A DNA stretch of 40,379 nucleotides from Chryseobacterium populi (GCF_000282115.1 NZ_AKJY01000015.1:1-40379); one strand, 5' to 3'; counted from the stretch's first letter, positions 1-8,634 are shown. The notes: generated from the sequence alone by a model not told the origin. Numbers and translations are program-made.

Positions 1-78
1 ATCAATTAGAGAATATTTTATATTTATCAACTGTTTGAAAAAGGGTAAGTCTTCACTTTTTATATATATCTGCTTCAT
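1..78 (-). CDS. Start of a small unknown protein (runs off the window)
   Basis: An open frame begins with ATG at 78 and reads MKQIYIKSEDLPFFKQL onward to the window edge, 26 residues, with no stop. It lies 81 nt downstream of the RteC-like gene on the same strand. Only the N-terminus is visible and I do not recognise it. Its place after rteC would fit the short HTH/excisionase-like proteins of Bacteroidota mobile elements, but nothing seen here proves that. It could also be a chance frame in AT-rich DNA. Confidence 0.4.
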   Translation of the reverse strand, partial: MKQIYIKSEDLPFFKQLINIKYSLID

Positions 79-159
79 CTTTTTGAATTTTATAAAACAT
101 AAAATTAGCTTTTATAAAGAATTTAGAAATTAATTTAAAGTCCAATCCATATTTATAAT

Positions 160-1002
160 TTAAAGATCATTGTCCATATATCTTTCAAGTGAATTTATTA
201 AAAAATGTAAATAACGGGTCTTTGTGCCAGCCCTATACTTCATTTGATAAAAAGCATGATGTATATCTCCTAAGTTTACTTTAAAAATATCTTCAAACAT
301 CTTAGATATATTAGTTAAGCCGGCTCTTCCATTAGAAATACTATTAGAAATATGAAGTGCATAAATTAGCTCAATAAGCGCATTTTTTGACTCAGTCCAT
401 GAAATTTCAATATCGTCATTGACTTTAAAGAAATTTTCGTCTTTGGGTTGTATTTTCGTTTTTTTTGATGATAAATATGAATGCAGCCAATTTAATGCGA
501 TTATTTTTGCAGTCTCATAGTCATAATACGTGGAGAAGTTACTATCAATTTCAAAAACGTAACTATTTACTCCTTCCAAAATGTCTATTTGACCTAATCT
601 AAAGTATTTTTCATCAAGATCTGTGCGACCAGAACGATAATACTTGTAAAAGTTGGAGTATTGAAAATACTTTCGATTATCTTTATCAAGAATTTTTAAT
701 TGATCTTCATAAAAATTTTCAATTAAATAATCATTAATAGGACTACATGATTCAATTCTAAGAATTCTATTGTAGTATATGAGTTTTCCTAAAATTATAG
801 GTTTAACATGCTTAAAAAAAAATATCTCATCTCGAGTATTATTAAACCCTTTCGCCAATATTTCAGACTTTAGCTTGATTAATAGTTTTTGTAGAAAGGA
901 AATTAAATGACGCATTTCATTTATGACATTTTTTTCACTTCTAGCTATATTTTTTTCTTCATTTTCAATTGCTAACAAAGCAGTCTTGTATAGTTCTTTC
1001 AT
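160..1002 (-). CDS. rteC: RteC-like regulatory protein
   Basis: The 280-aa protein resembles the RteC family of Bacteroidota conjugative transposons, in which RteC (controlled by the RteA/RteB two-component system in CTnDOT) promotes excision gene expression. What I see: a charged, helical N-terminus (about 1-55), a central segment containing FFFKHVKPIILGKLIYYNRI (about 61-80), and a conserved-looking C-terminus with WTESKNALIELIYALH, then a residue pattern LGDIHHAF near the end. Length is typical for the family. It has no signal peptide or membrane segment, so it should be cytoplasmic. No integrase, relaxase or tra genes are visible, so this is either the edge of an element that continues left of the window or an orphan. 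The DNA is markedly more AT-rich than the core genes to the right. Family assignment is from memory of motif pattern, not from a search. Confidence 0.7.
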   Translation of the reverse strand: MKELYKTALLAIENEEKNIARSEKNVINEMRHLISFLQKLLIKLKSEILAKGFNNTRDEIFFFKHVKPIILGKLIYYNRILRIESCSPINDYLIENFYEDQLKILDKDNRKYFQYSNFYKYYRSGRTDLDEKYFRLGQIDILEGVNSYVFEIDSNFSTYYDYETAKIIALNWLHSYLSSKKTKIQPKDENFFKVNDDIEISWTESKNALIELIYALHISNSISNGRAGLTNISKMFEDIFKVNLGDIHHAFYQMKYRAGTKTRYLHFLINSLERYMDNDL

Positions 1003-1352
1003 AATGGCTTATCTAGATTAATAATTAAATTTGTTTTTTTTAAATATTATATTAAATTATTATTAATACTATATTTGTATCATATAGTGGCCCGTTACCA
1101 AAAAAAGACGCTTTAAAAAGCAAGTTGAACATATTTTTAACAGCCTTAGCCACAAACGTTTAAAATATCTGATATAAGCTAATAATGATCCAATATAAAA
1201 TACTTTCTAAAATGTCTTACCTATTTTCAAAATAGCAAAAAACACATACTTTCAAAATTAAAAATTCCTCATTTTTATTTTGTGTCTTTCTAGCTATGTT
1301 ACTAAACAACTCGGATTGTTTCAGTTTAATCAATATTATAACATTCTAATCT
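1003..1352. other. Intergenic region between divergent rteC and nuclease-like gene
   Basis: 350 bp of very AT-rich sequence separating two divergent genes. It holds plus-strand -7-like motifs TAAATTTG (1026-1033) and TATATTTG (1070-1077), neither with a well-spaced TTG, and a small hairpin GCTTTAAAAAGC near 1111-1122. No ORF of substance and no clear terminator. Promoters for both flanking genes presumably lie here but cannot be placed with confidence. Confidence 0.5.
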
Positions 1353-2492
1353 ATGAATATTTTATTTGATAGGGAACAGCAGGAAATTTTTGGTCCTCAA
1401 GGTCACCATCAGAATAACTACACATATTACTCTGGAAGTAATAGAGAAGAAATTATCCAAATAAGATTGCAACTGGAGAAATGGTTTGAAGCCTATCCAG
1501 ATTCTGACAAAGATGATCTACGCAATAATTTTAAAAATGATTTTGATGCAGGTTTTTTTGAGCTTTTCCTTTTTACTCTATTTCAAAAGATAGGGTATTG
1601 CGTAAAGATACATCCAAAAGTACCAAATAGTACTAAGAAACCAGATTTTCTGGTTACTGGATTTGGACAAGAGTTTTACTTGGAAGCAAAAGTTTCATTT
1701 TATGATAGTCAAGAAGAAAAATCTGCAAAAAAAATGCTGGCTTCACTTTATTCTGTGTTAGACCAATCAGATATCTCAGATTTCTTTATATATATCAGGC
1801 GTATTGCGTTAAAAGGAAATCAGCAACCGAGAGCTAATATTATACGCAAAGCTATGGAAAAAACTATCAATTCCTATGATGTCAATGATTTATTTGAAAA
1901 GATGAATAATGGAAAAATTAATCAGCCTTTTATTCATATATATGAAGATGACAATATTTATATAGAATATGGACCAATTCCGAAAAGCAATAAAGGACGT
2001 GGCAAAAAAAATCATCGTGCAATTGGTGTCTATGGGATGGATGCAAAGATACTAAACAACGTAGAAAGTTTAAGGAAAGCTTTAAAGGTAAAATCTGGAC
2101 GATACGGTATACTCGATAAACCGTATCTTATTGCAATAAATGCAGTGGATATGTTGGCTCTAGATAAGGATGATGTAATGGATTGTTTGATGGGTTCAAC
2201 ATGTATCGTACCGGAATTAATTACCAACCAAAATGCATTTCAGGAATTTCGGGAGCATGACGGATTTTTTACAGGTAGAAATGACAAAGGTCAGAATACG
2301 CGGGTAAGTGCAGCAATGATCACCAAAATACATCCGAGTAATTGGAGGGATTCAGATTATTGGATTTTTGAAAATGAAATGGCAATACTTCCTATAAATT
2401 TAAGGAATTCATCACTAATCATCAGATTTATTCAAGATGGTATAATTTATAGAACCAGCGGGAAATCCTTTGGTGATATCATTGTTTACTGA
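1353..2492 (+). CDS. PD-(D/E)XK nuclease-superfamily protein
   Basis: 379 aa, no signal peptide or membrane segment. The N-terminal half carries a PD-(D/E)XK constellation: Glu70 in a helix (GFFELFLFTLFQKIG), Pro97-Asp98 in KPDFLVTG, and Glu111-Ala-Lys113 in FYLEAKV. Spacing and the strand-like context match the restriction-endonuclease fold, so a metal-dependent nuclease or DNA-binding relative is likely. The C-terminal half has KPYLIAINAVD and RVSAAMITKI segments that I recall in stand-alone proteins of this type but cannot name. No methyltransferase or specificity subunit lies beside it, so it is not a classical restriction-modification unit in this window. Together with rteC it forms an AT-rich accessory patch. 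It could act in defence, in element maintenance or in repair; substrate unknown. Confidence 0.65.
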   Translation: MNILFDREQQEIFGPQGHHQNNYTYYSGSNREEIIQIRLQLEKWFEAYPDSDKDDLRNNFKNDFDAGFFELFLFTLFQKIGYCVKIHPKVPNSTKKPDFLVTGFGQEFYLEAKVSFYDSQEEKSAKKMLASLYSVLDQSDISDFFIYIRRIALKGNQQPRANIIRKAMEKTINSYDVNDLFEKMNNGKINQPFIHIYEDDNIYIEYGPIPKSNKGRGKKNHRAIGVYGMDAKILNNVESLRKALKVKSGRYGILDKPYLIAINAVDMLALDKDDVMDCLMGSTCIVPELITNQNAFQEFREHDGFFTGRNDKGQNTRVSAAMITKIHPSNWRDSDYWIFENEMAILPINLRNSSLIIRFIQDGIIYRTSGKSFGDIIVY

Positions 2493-2685
2493 AATGGTCT
2501 TACTGACATTGAGATCGATTTGAAATGTCTTTTCAATTATTATCGAGTTATTTTTAGAATATCACTACCTTTGTAATAAATATTATTAGTTTGTGGGATT
2601 CTGTTACCCTATTGTCCCTCAGAAAGCATAAATATCTGTTTATCAGTTATTTTTACTTTTTGCATTGGTAAATAATTTATTAATT

Positions 2686-4200
2686 TTATTTCTTAATCCT
2701 GCTTGCTGTGCGAATTCGGTCCAATGCTTTTTGAGAATCACTATTTACCGGGTTTAAATGTAAGGATTTGACGTACATTTCCTCCGCTACCTTAGTTTGT
2801 CCGATTTGCTCTAATGCTTCGCCGTAACTGTTCCATGCGTTATCGCTGATCGGGAACAGTGTGCAGTTTAATTTAAAAACGGCAATTGCATTACTATAGA
2901 GCTTGTCTCCTAAAAAAGCATATCCGAGGTTGTTCATTTCATTCTCAGTAAGTGTGAAATTCGCGGTATCCTGTTTATTCGATTCCAACATTTCTGCAGC
3001 TATTTTTTCCCCCTTGCTAACCAGCCAGCGGCCATATAGCTTAGTCAGATTCCGTTTAGCAGGTGTTATTTGCTGCCGGTTGAGAATTCGCATTCCGTTT
3101 TGTGCATTTCTGTAAATGCCCTCACTTCCTGTATTATCCAAAATGATCACTGTTTGTTTTTTCTCTATGTCATACAGCAATATCGTCACTGCTCCGGCCA
3201 TACCACCCGCATGAAATAACTGATCTTTATTTCCCGGATCCGTAAAAATAAACCATCCGAGTCCGTCTACTGTATTTCCCAGTCCGCCAATATTCATCCA
3301 AACTGCGTTTGGTTGTCCATTTTCAAGTTGCGTGCTTTTTATCGCCTTGTTCACTGTTCCTGGTTTTATCAACAATCCGTCGAAATAATGATTAGCCAGT
3401 TTCAGCAGATCTTCACAAGTACTCACAATATTGCTGTGTCCATAAGCCCGTTCCCTGTAATCAGCTGCAGTTTGGTCAATACGGATTCTGTCGGTTGCAT
3501 AGATTTTGGGATAATCATAGTTCTTTGCCTGATATGTTTGCTGCACCTCTGGATAAGAAAGCAGATAGGTGTTTTTCATACCCGCCGGTTTGAAGATGTG
3601 CTGTGCGAGATATCGGTCAAATGATTCTCCGGACACTTTTTCGACCAGGCATGCCAGTAATTCATAGCCTAAATTGCTATACCACCACTTCTGACCCGGT
3701 GCAAGTTTGAAACTTACCGGATGCCCGGCAAAAAATTGTAATAACTCTGCATTGGTATGTGGATGCCCGTTTACTTTCTCAAATATCGCCAGTGCTTGCC
3801 CTAAATCCTGATCTGATACTCCTGAACTGTGTGAAAGCAGCTGACTGATGGTGATCCCTGGGTAAGGAAAATTTGGAAAATACTTTTTCAGTTCGTCTTC
3901 CGGATTTAGCTTTCTCTGATCTGCCAATTGCAAAACGGCAATCGCTGTAAAGGGTTTTGAAAGTGAGGCAAGCTGAAATGCAGTTCGGATGTTGTTGCTT
4001 TTCATTTCTTCAAAATCTGCATAGCCAAAAGATTTGTGATAAACTACACGTTCTCCTTCAGCTACCAGCACATTACCATTCAGCCTGCCTTCCTTTGCCA
4101 GGCTGGTATAAAAGCTGTCCAACTTTGACTTAACATCCTGTGCATTAGATTTAAAGGTCATTAACAGCAACAACAAACCAATTAGATGAGTCTTAATCAT
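2686..4200 (-). CDS. Secreted serine hydrolase, beta-lactamase/penicillin-binding fold, with C-terminal TPR
   Basis: 504 aa with a signal peptide (cleavage probably after about residue 20, ...KSNA-QD). The class C beta-lactamase-like domain has all three motifs: Ser79-x-x-Lys82 (ASLSKPF), Tyr174-Ser-Asn176 (WWYSNLGYE), and His330-Ala-Gly (LFHAGGMAG). The family signature LLSHSSGV is at 121-128. A C-terminal extension from about 415 carries one or two tetratricopeptide-like helices (LGYAFLGDKLYSNAIAVF, then YGEALEQIGQTKVAEEMY). It should act in the periplasm on a peptide or ester; the family covers D-aminopeptidases, esterases and PBP-like enzymes, and the true substrate cannot be read. It lies 50 bp downstream of the AraC regulator on the same strand, so the two may be co-transcribed and functionally linked. 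Confidence 0.85.
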   Translation of the reverse strand: MIKTHLIGLLLLLMTFKSNAQDVKSKLDSFYTSLAKEGRLNGNVLVAEGERVVYHKSFGYADFEEMKSNNIRTAFQLASLSKPFTAIAVLQLADQRKLNPEDELKKYFPNFPYPGITISQLLSHSSGVSDQDLGQALAIFEKVNGHPHTNAELLQFFAGHPVSFKLAPGQKWWYSNLGYELLACLVEKVSGESFDRYLAQHIFKPAGMKNTYLLSYPEVQQTYQAKNYDYPKIYATDRIRIDQTAADYRERAYGHSNIVSTCEDLLKLANHYFDGLLIKPGTVNKAIKSTQLENGQPNAVWMNIGGLGNTVDGLGWFIFTDPGNKDQLFHAGGMAGAVTILLYDIEKKQTVIILDNTGSEGIYRNAQNGMRILNRQQITPAKRNLTKLYGRWLVSKGEKIAAEMLESNKQDTANFTLTENEMNNLGYAFLGDKLYSNAIAVFKLNCTLFPISDNAWNSYGEALEQIGQTKVAEEMYVKSLHLNPVNSDSQKALDRIRTASRIKK

Positions 4201-4250
4201 TCAACAAAATTAATGACATTCAGAATAAAAAAATAGAACAAGATTTGCCT

Positions 4251-5027
4251 TTACAATTTACGAAAAGCTTTCGGCAGTATGCCTGTCTCTGTTTTGAAGG
4301 TTCTGATAAAATGGCTTTGATCGGCAAACCCGCAAATGTAACTTATCTCAGAAATCGAAAATTTATCCCGCAACAAGGGTATCGCCCGTTCAATTTTAAG
4401 TTTTCTAAGGTATTGGCTTAGTGTACATCCGAAGTATTGGGAAAAATACTTGGAGATTGTGGTAGGATGTACATTTACTATCGTTGCAAGTGTATGCAGG
4501 CTGGGAGTTTCCTGCCAGTTGTCATTCAATAGCTGATGCAGCTCCCTTATCCATTTTGGCGGCACTTTATATTTTTTGTTTAGAGGAGAAATAAGCAACT
4601 CAGCAACATGGTCGGTCAGAGCATCTTCATTAAATTCTGCTTCTTTAAAAACGCGTAAAATAAGTGATGCATTGATATTATGAAATTTAATGGCTTCAGC
4701 AAACTGAACTTCGGTGAGTTCATATTTTGCGAAGAACTCCGGCCTGATCTCCAGGTTAATATTCCGTGAAGGGAACAGCGTGTGATCGTTTTTGTGTACC
4801 TCATCACTATGATAAAAAATAACCTGACCTGCAGTCAGCTGGTATTCAGCACCGCGCCGCTGCTCTCTGTTTCCACCATCCAGCACTAAAGTAAGGTGAG
4901 CGTGCTCATGAGAATGCCAATCGTTTGAAACAGCCTGATGATAGACTGTATCAACGAGTTGAATACCATTGCCTTCAAATCGGCTGGTGCTCTCCCCAAG
5001 GTATGTTCCACTGCTTAGTTTGATCAT
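4251..5027 (-). CDS. AraC-family transcriptional regulator with cupin sensor
   Basis: 258 aa. The N-terminal part (about 20-110) is a cupin-type sensor with a His-rich strand (WHSHEHAHLTLVLDGG) and GQVIFYHSDEVH. The C-terminal about 100 residues hold the two HTH motifs of AraC/XylS regulators (LHTLATIVNVHPTTISKYFS, then SISEISYICGFADQSHFIRTFK) and the usual ending GILPKAFRKL. Divergent from an aldo/keto reductase and immediately upstream of a serine hydrolase on its own strand, so either or both may be targets. The 21-bp-spaced direct repeat at 5148-5178 is a reasonable candidate for its operator. Inducer unknown. Confidence 0.85.
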   Translation of the reverse strand: MIKLSSGTYLGESTSRFEGNGIQLVDTVYHQAVSNDWHSHEHAHLTLVLDGGNREQRRGAEYQLTAGQVIFYHSDEVHKNDHTLFPSRNINLEIRPEFFAKYELTEVQFAEAIKFHNINASLILRVFKEAEFNEDALTDHVAELLISPLNKKYKVPPKWIRELHQLLNDNWQETPSLHTLATIVNVHPTTISKYFSQYFGCTLSQYLRKLKIERAIPLLRDKFSISEISYICGFADQSHFIRTFKTETGILPKAFRKL

Positions 5028-5147
5028 TTTGCTAAGGTATGATTTTAATCAAATTAAAAAAACGGACAAAAGATGTAGAAATTCCCAACATACAAGTAGT
5101 AAAATTACAAAGCGATTATCGGATCCATAAAAATTATTTCCAGGTAA

Positions 5148-5178
5148 TTTGCATACAATAATCATTGTTTTGCATACA
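5148..5178. promoter_or_regulatory. Direct repeat TTTGCATACA x2, candidate AraC-type operator
   Basis: TTTGCATACA occurs at 5148-5157 and again, identical, at 5169-5178, a period of 21 bp, i.e. two helical turns. That is the geometry of AraC-family half-sites. It lies between the divergent AraC gene and the aldo/keto reductase, 48 bp before the reductase ATG. Which regulator binds (4251-5027 or 6374-7270) is inference. Confidence 0.5.
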
Positions 5179-5225
5179 TCCAATTTTTAATTTCTGCTGA
5201 ATTTTGTACCATAAAAATCAACGAT

Positions 5226-6233
5226 ATGAAATTAAATCAGGTTAAATTAGGAAATCAGGGATTATTGGTTCCGAATATAGGTTTGGGATGTATGGGAATG
5301 ACAGGTTTCGGTGATGCAGATATGTATGGAAAAACCGATGAAAAAGAAGCTATTGCTACTATTCACCGCTCTCTGGAATTGGGTGGGAATTTTCTGGACA
5401 CTGCCGATTTATATGGTCCTTTTAAAAATGAGCAACTGATTGCAAAAGCCATTGAAGGTAATCGCGGTCAGTATATTATTGCAACAAAATTTGGTTGGGA
5501 GATTGATGACAACGAGCAGGTAACCTGGAAAATCAACGGAACAAAAGATTATGTGAAAAAATCTATCGAACGTTCTCTGAAAAATCTGAAAACAGATTAC
5601 ATCGACCTTTATTATATGCACCGGCTTGATAAGAATACCCCTGTTGAAGAAACTGTCGGAGCAATGAGTGATCTGGTAAAAGAAGGAAAAATAGGTTATA
5701 TCGGTCTGTCTGAAGTATCTTCTGAAACAGTGAAAAGAGCGCATGCAGTTCATCCGATTTCTGCAGTACAAAGTGAATATTCTCTTTTTGAAAGAACGGT
5801 TGAAGAGAAAGGTGTTATCAAGACATTAAATGAATCGGGAATTGGGTTTGTGGCGTACTCACCTTTGGGAAGAGGATTTTTGTCAGGGAATATTAAAACT
5901 GTTGATGATTTGCCGGAAAATGATTTCCGAAGAGGAATCCCCCGTTTTCAGGGGCAGCATTTTCATAAAAACATTGAGCTGGTAGAAGCGATTGAAACTC
6001 TGGCCAGCGAAAAAAACATTACTTCATCCCAGTTGGCTTTAGCATGGATTATCAGCAAAGGAATTCTTCCTATCCCGGGAACGAAACGCAGAAAATATCT
6101 TGAACAGAATATTGAAGCGGCAAGCATTCAGCTGAATGAATCTGAGATCCGGAAACTGGAAAGTATTGTACCTCTGGGAACAGATACAGGAGCAACTTAT
6201 GATGAATTCGGAATGGGATTGTTGGATTATTAA
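5226..6233 (+). CDS. Aldo/keto reductase
   Basis: 335 aa NADPH-dependent oxidoreductase of the aldo/keto reductase superfamily, (beta/alpha)8 barrel. The catalytic tetrad is visible: Asp58 (NFLDTADLYG), Tyr63, Lys88 (IIATKFG) and His132 (YYMHRLD). N-terminal GLGCMGMTGFG and the C-terminal cofactor-binding IPIPGTKRRKYLEQN are typical of the YajO/AKR13-like group that reduces small aldehydes. Cytoplasmic, no signal peptide. Divergent from the AraC regulator at 4251-5027 and followed by another AraC regulator at 6374-7270, which suggests control by one of them. The substrate cannot be inferred from sequence. Confidence 0.9.
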   Translation: MKLNQVKLGNQGLLVPNIGLGCMGMTGFGDADMYGKTDEKEAIATIHRSLELGGNFLDTADLYGPFKNEQLIAKAIEGNRGQYIIATKFGWEIDDNEQVTWKINGTKDYVKKSIERSLKNLKTDYIDLYYMHRLDKNTPVEETVGAMSDLVKEGKIGYIGLSEVSSETVKRAHAVHPISAVQSEYSLFERTVEEKGVIKTLNESGIGFVAYSPLGRGFLSGNIKTVDDLPENDFRRGIPRFQGQHFHKNIELVEAIETLASEKNITSSQLALAWIISKGILPIPGTKRRKYLEQNIEAASIQLNESEIRKLESIVPLGTDTGATYDEFGMGLLDY

Positions 6234-6261
6234 TTTGTAATTTTAATTCTTAGAATAAATT

Positions 6262-6294
6262 CAACCTCATAGGTTTCAGAAACCTATGAGGTTG
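6262..6294. repeat. Perfect 15-bp inverted repeat between genes
   Basis: CAACCTCATAGGTTT at 6262-6276 is the exact reverse complement of 6280-6294, with loop CAG. It sits 29 bp after the aldo/keto reductase stop. No T-run follows on plus (ATCTCTG); on minus the following bases are also mixed. It may act as a terminator or mRNA-stabilising hairpin, but its form resembles dispersed intergenic palindromes seen in Chryseobacterium genomes. Confidence 0.7.
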
Positions 6295-6373
6295 ATCTCT
6301 GAAACACAGTATTGTTACAATCTGGTTTAACCGGAGGACAGACGCCATAAAAAATAAAAAAGTTTAAAAAATT

Positions 6374-7270
6374 ATGAACACGATAAAATCTATTTCGGCA
6401 TTTCACAGGCTGCTTTCTCTTCCCGAGCCAAAGCATCCAATGGTAAGTGTGATCAACCTTTCTGAAAGTATTTTCATTGAAGATGATATGTGGAAAGGTT
6501 TTGTGAGCAGGTATTATTGTATTGCCCTGAAACGTAATGCGAAAGGAAAAATAAAATATGGCCAGCAACATTATGATTATGACAAGGGGGTGTTGAGCTT
6601 TACGGCTCCCAACCAGGTCCAGTATCTGGATCTGAAGACGATGGATTGTCAAAATACGGGTTATCTGCTGATTTTTCATGAAGACTTCCTGCTGAAGCAT
6701 CCTTTGGCGAAAACCATTTCATCTTATGGATTTTTCTCGTATGCAGTGAATGAAGCTTTGCATTTATCTGAAGACGAAGAAAATGATCTGCTTGAAATCC
6801 TGCAAAAAATAGATAAGGAATGTCAACATATCGACCACCATACCCAGGAAATTATCTTATCACAGATTGAATTACTGTTGAATTATTCTAAACGTTTCTA
6901 TCAGAGGCAGTTCATTACCCGAAAAAACGGTAGCCATCAGCTTTTAACGAAATTTGAATTATTTTTAAATGATTATTTTGACAGGAAGTTTTCTAAAAAA
7001 GGCCTTTTAACCGTTCATCAAATTGCAGAAGCGATGAATTTATCTCCGAATTATTTAAGTGATCTTTTGAGAATTCATACCGGGCAAAATACACAGCAGC
7101 ATATTCATGAAAAGCTTATCAGTAAAGCAAAAGAGAAACTATCCACCACAGAGCTTTCCATCAGCGAAATTGCATACGAACTGGGATTTGAGCATTCACA
7201 GTCTTTCAGCACACTGTTTAAAAAGAAAACAAATATGTCACCGTTGGAATTCAGGCACTCTTTCAATTAA
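6374..7270 (+). CDS. AraC-family transcriptional regulator
   Basis: 298 aa. A long N-terminal sensor (about 1-190) of the flavobacterial type begins with ISAFHRLLSLPEPKHPMVSV; the C-terminal third holds two HTH motifs (VHQIAEAMNLSPNYLSDLLR and SISEIAYELGFEHSQSFSTL) with the QHIHEKLISKAKEKL linker. It is a clear paralogue of the 310-aa regulator at 30831-31763: both share LLSLPEP/LHEAMGIPEP-like starts, RQFITRK, and nearly the same HTH region. It follows the aldo/keto reductase by 140 bp with a strong palindrome in between, so it may be transcribed separately. Target genes are not evident. Confidence 0.85.
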   Translation: MNTIKSISAFHRLLSLPEPKHPMVSVINLSESIFIEDDMWKGFVSRYYCIALKRNAKGKIKYGQQHYDYDKGVLSFTAPNQVQYLDLKTMDCQNTGYLLIFHEDFLLKHPLAKTISSYGFFSYAVNEALHLSEDEENDLLEILQKIDKECQHIDHHTQEIILSQIELLLNYSKRFYQRQFITRKNGSHQLLTKFELFLNDYFDRKFSKKGLLTVHQIAEAMNLSPNYLSDLLRIHTGQNTQQHIHEKLISKAKEKLSTTELSISEIAYELGFEHSQSFSTLFKKKTNMSPLEFRHSFN

Positions 7271-7603
7271 CATTCAATAATTCTCTCAGGTTTTAGTCTT
7301 CCGGGTGGGCCCCGAAATGATAAATGTGGGAAAGTCTTCACTAAAATAAAAATCTGTCTGTTAAATAATACGATGAATTCTATTATTTTGTTTATATGTA
7401 TATATTATTAATAAATCAATAAATAAGGAAATAATTTTGGTTTATTTAATAAAATATTTATATTAGCTGTAAACTTATAACTATAGAATGAAAATCTTAG
7501 AGTATTAAAGCAAATAATTTAAGGTTTGGTAATTATTTGCATATTTAAACAAACCAATCATGATTATTAATAACCATATAAAAACAAATTAAACTTAAAA
7601 AAA
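7271..7603. other. AT-rich intergenic region upstream of the lipoprotein/membrane pair
   Basis: 333 bp without a gene. Shortly after the AraC stop a loose GC-rich hairpin (around TTCCGGG...CCCCGAA, 7302-7319) lacks a T-run. Close to the lipoprotein gene an inverted repeat GGTTTG...CAAACC spans about 7523-7557 and may mark the promoter/operator region. The rest is A/T runs with nothing else supported. Confidence 0.4.
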
Positions 7604-8269
7604 ATGAAAAAAGCATTTAGTATTTTAGCAATCGTATCCTTATCGCTATTTACATCTTGTTCAAATAATGATAATAATGTTGATGACAATAGTGTATCAT
7701 CAAAAACCATCTTAAACAATCAATCATCAGTATTGGGTGATTTAACTGAAGAAGAATTAATAAAAGAATTATCTACAGACCAAAACTTTATCGAATATGG
7801 AAGTATAACATTTTCACTTTTTGAGAATATGCCTAATAAAAATAATTTCCGAACTAATTTTAATCAGGCTGATTTTGAACAAGGAAAAGAAGCATATTTT
7901 ACACAATTGACAGGATATTCAAATGATGAAGTATCAATAGCTCTTGATAAAATGAATGAACTGTTGGCAACTCTTTATAATAAATACCCTCAATTGAAAT
8001 ATAACGGACAGAATCAAGAATTTATAGAAAGAGTAATCGAAAAAGCTGATTTTATTGTTGAAGAAAATCTTGCCATGGCTGCAAAAAGAAATCCTGCCTG
8101 CCAGGCTTGTGTAAACAAATGGAAACCACGAATGATTGCTGCTACTATAATTGGTGGAGTTGTTGGAGGTGCTACAGGAGGTTTCTTCGGAGCTTGGGGT
8201 GGCGCTGTGATAGGTTTTGTGGGTGCCGGATGGGGAGCTGTTGACTGTCTTGAAGCTGCAGGCTGCTAA
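7604..8269 (+). CDS. Lipoprotein with Cys-bounded glycine-zipper C-terminus (bacteriocin-like)
   Basis: 221 aa. A lipoprotein signal peptide ends in LFTSC, so Cys19 would be lipidated; a low-complexity Asn/Asp linker follows. Residues about 40-160 form an acidic helical domain with no recognised fold. The last 60 residues change character: Cys166 and Cys169 (NPACQACVNKW), then a hydrophobic Gly-rich stretch at about 178-213 with repeated GxxxG spacing (IIGGVVGGATGGFFGAWGG), then Cys215 and terminal Cys221. That layout recalls pore-forming bacteriocin or GxxxG-type class II peptides carried on a precursor. The next gene starts 11 bp downstream and encodes a small multi-pass membrane protein, the usual partner layout for immunity. 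Seen: motifs and arrangement. Inferred: toxin function. It could instead be a structural lipoprotein with a membrane-inserting tail. Confidence 0.8.
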   Translation: MKKAFSILAIVSLSLFTSCSNNDNNVDDNSVSSKTILNNQSSVLGDLTEEELIKELSTDQNFIEYGSITFSLFENMPNKNNFRTNFNQADFEQGKEAYFTQLTGYSNDEVSIALDKMNELLATLYNKYPQLKYNGQNQEFIERVIEKADFIVEENLAMAAKRNPACQACVNKWKPRMIAATIIGGVVGGATGGFFGAWGGAVIGFVGAGWGAVDCLEAAGC

Positions 8270-8280
8270 ATATATTATCT

Positions 8281-8634
8281 ATGAAAACACTAAAATTTAA
8301 AGATATTGCCATATTAATTACATCTTTTATTGGTGTGATGTTTTTCGCCTATATTTGGTTAAGTCCAAATTATAATGATACTTTAAATTATAATTACTTA
8401 AAAAATAATTTTGGGCAATTTACTTTTTTTGGATTCCTGATGTTGTTTGTTTATAATTGTCTAAAGCTTATCGGGAAAGAAAAATTATTTTTAATATTCA
8501 TTATTATATCTTTCATTGGTATTTTCATTTTATATCTCTCATCAAAGATATTTTTGTGGCCATTTACAATTGTTCTCATAATATCTTTTTTACTTTTCCT
8601 GTCAAGGAAATGGTTAAATTATAAGAAAATTTAA
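8281..8634 (+). CDS. Small multi-pass membrane protein, candidate immunity partner
   Basis: 117 aa with about four predicted membrane segments (roughly 9-27, 47-64, 69-88 and 90-108), basic ends (RKWLNYKKI) and no enzymatic motif. Starts 11 bp after the stop of the lipoprotein gene, so the two are almost certainly one transcript, closed by hairpins at 8665-8677 and 8715-8754. I recognise no family. Size, hydrophobicity and position match bacteriocin immunity proteins, but those diverge so fast that this is inference from context only. Confidence 0.65.
   Translation: MKTLKFKDIAILITSFIGVMFFAYIWLSPNYNDTLNYNYLKNNFGQFTFFGFLMLFVYNCLKLIGKEKLFLIFIIISFIGIFILYLSSKIFLWPFTIVLIISFLLFLSRKWLNYKKI

Noticed and set aside
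2566..2573. TACCTTTG -7 motif between convergent genes
   Set aside because: No TTG at the right distance and no gene or hairpin downstream; such 8-mers are expected by chance in AT-rich DNA.
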